In this document: positions 1-5,054 of the stretch, piece by piece
Numbering within the stretch: the first letter of the stretch is position 1
Layout: every line of letters begins with the position of its first letter
Source: Nitrosomonas eutropha
GTDB taxonomy: Bacteria > Pseudomonadota > Gammaproteobacteria > Burkholderiales > Nitrosomonadaceae
Direction: 5' to 3'
Assembly (NCBI GenBank): GCA_014584635.1
Contig: JACTML010000112.1
Location: 1 to 5,054 of the forward strand
Length of the DNA stretch: 5,054 nucleotides
Notes under the pieces: model-generated
The model's database searches: none
What the model saw: the letters and a program-made list of their open reading frames with translations, nothing else
What the model was told of the DNA's origin: nothing
Program-made: the position numbers and the translations under genes

Positions 1-492
1 TTTTATAAATTTGATAAACCGCGGCGCTGGATAAACTCTGGTGGACTGGGTACGATGGGATTTGGTCTGCCTGCAGCCATGGGAGTACAAATGGCTAACC
101 CTGGAAGTAAGGTGGCCTGTATTACCGGAGAGGCCAGTATTCAAATGTGCATACAGGAATTATCTACCTGTAAACAGCATAACCTGCCGGTTAAAATTAT
201 TAACTTGAATAATCGCTACATGGGAATGGTGCGACAGTGGCAGGAATTCTTCCATGGCAACCGCTACGCTGAATCCTATGTGGATGCTCTGCCTGATTTT
301 GTTAAACTGGCTGAAAGCTATGGCCATGTTGGCATGCGGATTGACAAACCGGAAGAGGTTGAAGGTGCGCTGAGAGAAGCTTTCAAATTAAGCGATCGGC
401 TGGTATTCATGGATTTTATTACGGATCAGACCGAAAATGTTTTCCCCATGGTGCCAGGCGGCAAGGGGTTATCTGAGATGATTCTGGTGTAA
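1..492 (+). CDS. ilvB: Acetohydroxyacid (acetolactate) synthase catalytic subunit, C-terminal part (5' end outside window)
   Basis: This is the last 163 codons of the large subunit of acetohydroxyacid synthase. The enzyme condenses two pyruvates, or pyruvate plus 2-oxobutyrate, as the first common step of valine, leucine and isoleucine synthesis. The frame is open from base 1 and ends at TAA 490-492; the family is about 570 residues, so the first two domains lie upstream. Visible is the C-terminal thiamine-diphosphate domain. It has the GLGTMGFGLPAA segment (about 46-81), the ThDP/Mg motif starting GEAS (127-138) and ending LNN (205-213) about 28 residues later, and MVRQWQ (226-243). The Trp of that last motif matches the residue known in this family for 2-oxobutyrate preference and herbicide binding. 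The metal-binding motif reads GEA rather than the textbook GDG. The stop lies 4 nt before ilvH, so the two subunits are probably translationally coupled. The paralogue name (ilvB versus ilvI) cannot be settled from sequence alone. Confidence 0.96.
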   Translation, partial: FYKFDKPRRWINSGGLGTMGFGLPAAMGVQMANPGSKVACITGEASIQMCIQELSTCKQHNLPVKIINLNNRYMGMVRQWQEFFHGNRYAESYVDALPDFVKLAESYGHVGMRIDKPEEVEGALREAFKLSDRLVFMDFITDQTENVFPMVPGGKGLSEMILV

Positions 493-496
493 CAGC

Positions 497-988
497 ATGC
501 GACATATTATTTCTTTATTGATGGAGAACGAGGCAGGTGCCCTGTCACGTGTGGCCGGCCTGTTTTCGGCACGTGGATACAATATTGAATCTTTATCTGT
601 TGCTCCAACTGAAGATCCAACCCTGTCCCGCATGACGCTGGTGACAAGCGGCCCTGAAGAAATCGTTGAACAAATTACCAAACAGCTCAATAAACTGATA
701 GAAGTTGTTAAGCTGATTGATTTGAGTGATGAAGGTTATGTTGAACGGGAACTCATGCTGGTAAAGGTAAGAGCTGTGGATAAAGATCGCGAAGAGATGA
801 AGCGGCTCGTTGATATATTTCGAGGCAATATCATTGATGTAACAAATAAAATCTACACAATAGAGCTTACCGGCACCCGGTCAAAGCTGGATGGTTTTTT
901 GCAGGCAATAGACCGTAACCTGATTCTGGAAATAGCCAGAACGGGGGTATCAGGTCTGGGTCGCGGGGAACGTATTTTAAGGCTGTAA
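497..988 (+). CDS. ilvH: Acetohydroxyacid synthase small (regulatory) subunit
   Basis: This 163-residue protein is the regulatory partner of the preceding catalytic subunit. It activates the enzyme and confers feedback inhibition by valine. Length equals that of E. coli IlvH (163). An N-terminal ACT domain spans about residues 2-75 and a C-terminal small-subunit domain about 80-160. The N-terminus MRHIISLLMENEAGALSRV places Asn11, Gly14, Ser17 and, in RGYNIES, Asn29 at the positions known in E. coli IlvH to bind valine or give valine resistance when mutated. Feedback control is therefore inferred to be intact. The conserved APTEDPTLSRMT, VERELMLVKV and FRGNIIDV blocks are all present. The ATG at 497 gives the family's normal start; no good Shine-Dalgarno is seen, which fits coupling to ilvB termination at 492. 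Some databases call this gene ilvN. Confidence 0.97.
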   Translation: MRHIISLLMENEAGALSRVAGLFSARGYNIESLSVAPTEDPTLSRMTLVTSGPEEIVEQITKQLNKLIEVVKLIDLSDEGYVERELMLVKVRAVDKDREEMKRLVDIFRGNIIDVTNKIYTIELTGTRSKLDGFLQAIDRNLILEIARTGVSGLGRGERILRL

Positions 989-998
989 ATTTTTTTAC

Positions 999-1019
999 CG
1001 GAATCTGCGGTAGATTCCG
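999..1019 (+). promoter_or_regulatory. Perfect 8-bp stem-loop in the ilvH-ilvC spacer (first of two)
   Basis: CGGAATCT (999-1006) is exactly complementary to AGATTCCG (1012-1019), with a 5-nt loop GCGGT. A run of seven T (990-996) lies just before the hairpin, not after it, so it does not look like an intrinsic terminator on the + strand, and on the - strand the run becomes A. It begins 11 nt after the ilvH stop. The structure is seen directly; a role in mRNA processing, 3'-end protection of ilvBH or differential expression of ilvC is inference. Confidence 0.5.
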
Positions 1020-1029
1020 ATTTCATCGA

Positions 1030-2093
<1,064 letters not shown>

Positions 2094-2097
2094 ATAT

Positions 2098-2748
2098 ATG
2101 CCGACTTCCTACTATCCACACCCAATTATTGCGCGCGAAGGCTGGCCTTTTATTGCAGGAGCGTTTGCGCTTGCACTACTGGTACATCTTTTTGCAGGTT
2201 GGTTATGGGCATTACCTGTATGGTTAATCGCCCTGTTTGTTTTACAATTTTTCCGGGATCCTCCGCGAGTTATCCCCGTTCTTGCCGGAGCGGTACTGGC
2301 CCCGGCAGATGGGCGTATTGTTGCGGTAGATAAAGTTCAGGACCCTTTCCTCGCGCGTGAAGCGCTGAAAGTCAGTGTTTTCATGAATGTTTTCAACGTT
2401 CACTCGAATCGCAGTCCGGTAGATGGCGAGATACGTGATCGGCAATATTTTCCGGGAAATTTTCTGAATGCAAGCTTGCCCAAAGCTTCTTTGGAGAATG
2501 AGCGTAATGCCTTGTGGATTAAAACCGAAGATGGGCGTGATGTAACCTGTGTACAGATAGCCGGACTGATTGCAAAACGAATTGTTTGCCATGTAAAGCC
2601 GGGAGAAAATCTTGCACGCGGGCAGCGTTTTGGTTTTATCCGTTTTGGTTCGCGTGTGGATGTTTATCTTCCATTGGGAACGAAAGTCAATGTTGGTATC
2701 GGTGACAAAGTGCGTGCTACCGAGACAATACTGGCTGAGTTTCGCTGA
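2098..2748 (+). CDS. psd: Phosphatidylserine decarboxylase proenzyme, short form
   Basis: This 216-residue proenzyme self-cleaves to give a pyruvoyl-bearing alpha subunit and a beta subunit. It decarboxylates phosphatidylserine to phosphatidylethanolamine at the inner membrane. Two hydrophobic stretches (about 17-34 and 37-51) anchor the N-terminus. APADGR holds Asp71 and [12 protein letters not shown] holds His102, which by alignment with the known Asp-His-Ser self-cleavage triad would pair with Ser185 in RFGS. Cleavage between Gly184 and Ser185 (codon 2650-2652) would leave an alpha chain of about 32 residues. Its size and FGS site match the short family rather than the roughly 320-residue E. 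coli type with LGST. The ATG at 2098, 4 nt after the ilvC stop, is preferred. An earlier in-frame ATG at 2074 would overlap ilvC by 20 nt and add a non-conserved octapeptide. No clear Shine-Dalgarno is seen; coupling to ilvC is likely. Confidence 0.95.
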   Translation: MPTSYYPHPIIAREGWPFIAGAFALALLVHLFAGWLWALPVWLIALFVLQFFRDPPRVIPVLAGAVLAPADGRIVAVDKVQDPFLAREALKVSVFMNVFNVHSNRSPVDGEIRDRQYFPGNFLNASLPKASLENERNALWIKTEDGRDVTCVQIAGLIAKRIVCHVKPGENLARGQRFGFIRFGSRVDVYLPLGTKVNVGIGDKVRATETILAEFR

Positions 2749-2775
2749 TTACTTCTGACGGCTATCCATTCATTT

Positions 2776-3555
2776 ATGCAGGAATCTGATTCAGAACAAC
2801 TGCCTGTTACAAATGTTCGCTGGAGAAGGCGCGGTATCTATCTGTTACCGAATCTCTTTACGACTGCAGCGTTATTTGCCGGATTTTATGCGATAGTGCA
2901 GTCAATGAACGGTCATTACGAATATTCTGCAATTGCGATATTCGTCGCGATGGTATTTGATGGGCTGGATGGCCGGGTGGCACGTCTGACGCATACACAA
3001 AGTGAATTTGGCGCGGAGTACGACAGCTTGTCCGATATGGTTTCATTCGGCGCTGCCCCTGCGTTGATCATGTATGAATGGGCGTTGAAGGATATGGGCA
3101 AGCTGGGCTGGATTGCTGCTTTTATTTACTGTGCCTGTGCCGCATTACGTCTTGCTCGCTTTAATGTATCAATTGAAGTGGTTGACAAGAAGTTTTTTCA
3201 AGGACTACCCAGCCCGGCTGCTGCCGCATTGATTGCCGGAACGATGTGGGTGGCACTTGGCTTTCATGTTGCAGCCGATGATATCAAATGGCTAGCATGG
3301 ACTATGACCTTGTTTGCAGGGTTAACCATGGTAACCAATATCCCGTATTACAGCGGCAAGGAAATTAATCTGCAAAAAAAAGTCTCGTTCTTTGTAATAT
3401 TGCTGCTGCTTCTGTTTTTCTTCGTTTTAATTCCGAGCCATCCGCCACTTGTCTTGTTCGGGCTGTTTTTAACGTATGCCCTGTCCGGCTATGTCATGAA
3501 GATCTGGCGGCTATGCAAAAACAGGAAACGCGGCGAATTACGTAAGGATATTTAA
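2776..3555 (+). CDS. pssA: CDP-diacylglycerol-serine O-phosphatidyltransferase (phosphatidylserine synthase)
   Basis: This 259-residue integral membrane enzyme joins serine to the phosphatidyl group of CDP-diacylglycerol, releasing CMP. Its product is the substrate of the preceding psd gene. The CDP-alcohol phosphotransferase signature D-x2-D-G-x2-A-R-x8-G-x3-D-x3-D is complete, at Asp62, Asp65, Gly66, Ala69, Arg70, Gly79, Asp83 and Asp87. About six to eight hydrophobic segments follow one another (roughly 29-43, 51-61, 90-101, 112-127, 147-165, 173-187, 203-220, 224-242), and the C-terminus is basic (KNRKRGELRK). FNVSIEV and QGLPSPAAA are typical of the membrane-embedded Bacillus-like PssA, not the soluble E. 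coli phospholipase-D-like type. The ATG at 2776 is the only ATG before the signature that leaves the N-terminal segment whole. Only a weak GACGG (2757-2761) precedes it, so the exact start is slightly uncertain. It lies 27 nt after psd and in the same reading frame. Confidence 0.95.
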   Translation: MQESDSEQLPVTNVRWRRRGIYLLPNLFTTAALFAGFYAIVQSMNGHYEYSAIAIFVAMVFDGLDGRVARLTHTQSEFGAEYDSLSDMVSFGAAPALIMYEWALKDMGKLGWIAAFIYCACAALRLARFNVSIEVVDKKFFQGLPSPAAAALIAGTMWVALGFHVAADDIKWLAWTMTLFAGLTMVTNIPYYSGKEINLQKKVSFFVILLLLLFFFVLIPSHPPLVLFGLFLTYALSGYVMKIWRLCKNRKRGELRKDI

Positions 3556-3569
3556 GCAACTATTCTTGT

Positions 3570-3590
3570 CTGGAATCCAGTCTTGACTTT
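3570..3590 (+). terminator. Possible weak terminator after pssA
   Basis: CTGG (3570-3573) pairs with CCAG (3577-3580) around loop AAT, 14 nt after the pssA stop. The following stretch is T-rich (TCTTGACTTT) and runs into more T. A 4-bp stem with an interrupted T-tract is poor for an intrinsic terminator, so this is tentative. Rho-dependent ending or read-through is equally possible. Confidence 0.2.
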
Positions 3591-3611
3591 TTGACTCTCC
3601 TCTGCATCGTA

Positions 3612-3624
3612 GAACCACTGGTTC
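3612..3624. repeat. Short inverted repeat, operator-like
   Basis: GAACCACTGGTTC is a 13-nt palindrome apart from its central base (arms GAACCA and TGGTTC). It could be a protein-binding half-site pair or a 5-bp hairpin with loop ACT. With no adjacent gene start facing away from it, it may be chance. The symmetry is seen; function is unknown. Confidence 0.3.
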
Positions 3625-3832
3625 AGATAGGCTGTGCCAGATGTAAGTGTGATCACGAACACACGCACTATAATGGAATGAAGCTATTCGAGAACAAGCC
3701 AACTATGAGTGCCAGCAGAACGGTAGCTGCGCCACTATCTAGCAGAAACGAAGAGCGAATTACATTCTATCCGGCAGTAACGACGGATTTGAACATCTCA
3801 ATCAGGTATGTGAGGAAGTCAGATATAAACTT

Positions 3833-5054
3833 CTAGCTAATGCGTTTAACATGCGCGCCGACTTGCGCCAGTTTTTGTTCGATTTGTTCGTAGCCGCGAT
3901 CCAGGTGATAGATCCGTTCAACAATGGTTTCACCTTGCGCAACCAGCCCGGCGATAATCAGACAGGCGGATGCGCGCAGGTCGGTTGCCATGACACTGGC
4001 TCCATCGAGTTGAGGAATGCCGTGCACGATCGCGGTATTTCCTTCAACCTGAATATCCGCATTCAGGCGCTTGAGTTCCTGGACATGCATAAAACGATTT
4101 TCGAAAATTGTTTCTGTCATGACAGCGGTGCCGTTAGCGACGCTGTTCAGTGCCATGAACTGTGCCTGCATATCAGTGGGGAAGGCCGGGTAGGGGGCAG
4201 TTCGCAGGTTGACTGATTGTGGCTGCTGCTGCATGCGCAGACGAATCCAGTCTGTGCCTGTATCAATTTCTGCTCCGGCTTCAACAAGTTTTCCGAGGAC
4301 CACATCAAGCGTATCTGCGCGTGTTTGAGTCAGGGTGATTTCCCCCCCGCAGGCAGCAGCGGCTGTCAGAAAAGTGCCAGTTTCAATACGGTCTGGCATG
4401 ACGGTGTGCACGCCACCGTGCAAGCGGTTTACTCCCTCAATGACGATGACATCACTGCCGGCACCTTCTATTTTTGCCCCCATATTGATGAGGCATTCTG
4501 CCAGATCAACCACTTCCGGTTCGCGTGCAGCATTTTCCAGAATGGTTGTGCCGGAAGCAAGAGTGGCCGCCATCATCAGATTTTCGGTGCCGGTAACCGT
4601 GACAAGATCCATGACGATACGCGCGCCTGAGAGATGGCTGGCCTGAGCACGAATATAGCCTTGCTCGATACTGATCTCTGCTCCCATGGCCTGCAGGCCC
4701 TTGATATGCTGATCGACCGGACGCATACCGATTGCGCAGCCACCCGGCAGGGAGATATGCGCCTGTCCGGTTCGTGCCAGCAAGGGGCCCAGCACCAGGA
4801 TAGCGGCACGCATGGTTTTAACCATGTCATAGGAAGCCGTCGGATTGGTAATGACGGCAGCAGATAGTTCTGTCGTGCCGGTGTCATTTGTTAGAATGCG
4901 TACACCAATTTGTTCGAGCAATGCCAGCATGGTGGCAACATCCCTGAGACGAGGGATATTCTGTAGAGTAAAGGTATCAGCTGTCAGCAGAGATGCGCAC
5001 AATACAGGTAAAGCTGCATTTTTGGCGCCGGAAATACTGATTTCACCCTGGAGC
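3833..5054 (-). CDS. murA: UDP-N-acetylglucosamine 1-carboxyvinyltransferase (N-terminal end outside window)
   Basis: This cytoplasmic enzyme transfers enolpyruvate from phosphoenolpyruvate to UDP-N-acetylglucosamine, the first committed step of peptidoglycan synthesis. The - strand frame is open from the right edge (codon 5051-5053) to TAG at 3833-3835, giving 406 codons. Alignment by eye with E. coli MurA (419 residues) starts at its residue 12, so only about 11 residues are missing. Landmarks in order are SGAKNAA (Lys22 and Asn23 of E. coli numbering, about 5012-5032), MVKTMRA, and [10 protein letters not shown] with the catalytic Cys115 equivalent at codon 4736-4738. They continue with [24 protein letters not shown] (Asp305 equivalent) and DRGYEQIE (Arg397 equivalent). 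The Cys predicts the usual covalent inhibition by fosfomycin. The gene converges on pssA. In many relatives hisG follows murA, but here murA is the last gene before the gap. Confidence 0.97.
   Translation of the reverse strand, partial: LQGEISISGAKNAALPVLCASLLTADTFTLQNIPRLRDVATMLALLEQIGVRILTNDTGTTELSAAVITNPTASYDMVKTMRAAILVLGPLLARTGQAHISLPGGCAIGMRPVDQHIKGLQAMGAEISIEQGYIRAQASHLSGARIVMDLVTVTGTENLMMAATLASGTTILENAAREPEVVDLAECLINMGAKIEGAGSDVIVIEGVNRLHGGVHTVMPDRIETGTFLTAAAACGGEITLTQTRADTLDVVLGKLVEAGAEIDTGTDWIRLRMQQQPQSVNLRTAPYPAFPTDMQAQFMALNSVANGTAVMTETIFENRFMHVQELKRLNADIQVEGNTAIVHGIPQLDGASVMATDLRASACLIIAGLVAQGETIVERIYHLDRGYEQIEQKLAQVGAHVKRIS

Larger units (their letters stand above)
3556..3832. other. 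277-nt gap between convergent pssA and murA, no gene recognised
   Basis: No convincing gene or structured RNA gene is visible here. The longest open stretch is an 81-codon TTG-initiated + strand frame (3591-3836) without a Shine-Dalgarno or any recognisable family. The - strand holds only shorter open stretches, separated by stops. Present are a short CTGG/CCAG hairpin after pssA, a 13-nt imperfect palindrome (3612-3624), an 8-nt palindrome GTGATCAC (3649-3656) and an isolated TATAAT (3669-3674) without a good -35 partner. The region is long for a gap between convergent genes and may be decayed sequence or a rearrangement scar, which is inference. Confidence 0.6.

Noticed and set aside
3569..3588. 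Similarity to widespread proteobacterial intergenic repeats that carry a GGAATCCAG-like core
   Set aside because: Only a short core is shared, the usual longer palindrome arms are absent, and there is no second copy in the window.
3583..3596. Two TTGACT boxes that could be -35 elements
   Set aside because: No -10-like hexamer lies 16-18 nt downstream of either, and the next gene on this strand is not in the window.
3647..3663. GTGTGATCAC followed by ACAC resembling a CRP/FNR-type site
   Set aside because: The half-sites are poorly spaced and there is no supported promoter or gene start for it to control; only the 8-nt GTGATCAC palindrome is real.
3851..4867. Several + strand open frames of about 77-137 codons opposite murA
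   Set aside because: They are antisense shadows of the well-conserved murA coding frame, with no ribosome sites and no recognisable protein families.
5000..5002. TTG as a start codon for murA
   Set aside because: The frame continues upstream to the window edge and encodes the conserved SGAKNAA segment with Lys22, so the true start lies beyond 5054.

Overview
The window looks like chromosomal DNA from a proteobacterium, most likely a betaproteobacterium of the Nitrosomonas/Nitrosomonadales type. This rests on the gene order ilvB-ilvH-ilvC-psd-pssA, on protein sequences that read like betaproteobacterial members of each family, and on a roughly balanced base composition judged by eye. The genus is an inference; the gene families are clear from motifs.

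Positions 1-3555 (+ strand) form one compact gene cluster. It opens with the 3' third of ilvB (acetohydroxyacid synthase catalytic subunit). Next come ilvH (its valine-sensing regulatory subunit, 4 nt later) and ilvC (ketol-acid reductoisomerase, after an 88-nt spacer carrying two perfect-stem hairpins and a strong Shine-Dalgarno). Then follow psd (short-form phosphatidylserine decarboxylase, 4 nt after ilvC) and pssA (CDP-diacylglycerol-serine O-phosphatidyltransferase, 27 nt after psd). The first three genes carry out the two first shared steps of valine/leucine/isoleucine synthesis. The last two make phosphatidylserine and decarboxylate it to phosphatidylethanolamine. One transcription unit therefore probably joins branched-chain amino acid synthesis and membrane lipid synthesis.

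Positions 3556-3832 are a 277-nt non-coding gap between convergent genes, with no recognisable gene, no strong terminator and a few short palindromes. Positions 3833-5054 (- strand) are murA (UDP-N-acetylglucosamine enolpyruvyl transferase, first committed step of peptidoglycan synthesis), nearly complete but cut at its 5' end by the window edge.

All five complete or partial + strand genes and murA retain their expected catalytic residues, so this is essentially a housekeeping region. I found no convincing undescribed system. The points most worth a second look are the tandem hairpins before ilvC and the 277-nt gap. At that gap two gene neighbourships common in related bacteria (pssA-leuA and murA-hisG) are both missing, which suggests an old rearrangement junction.
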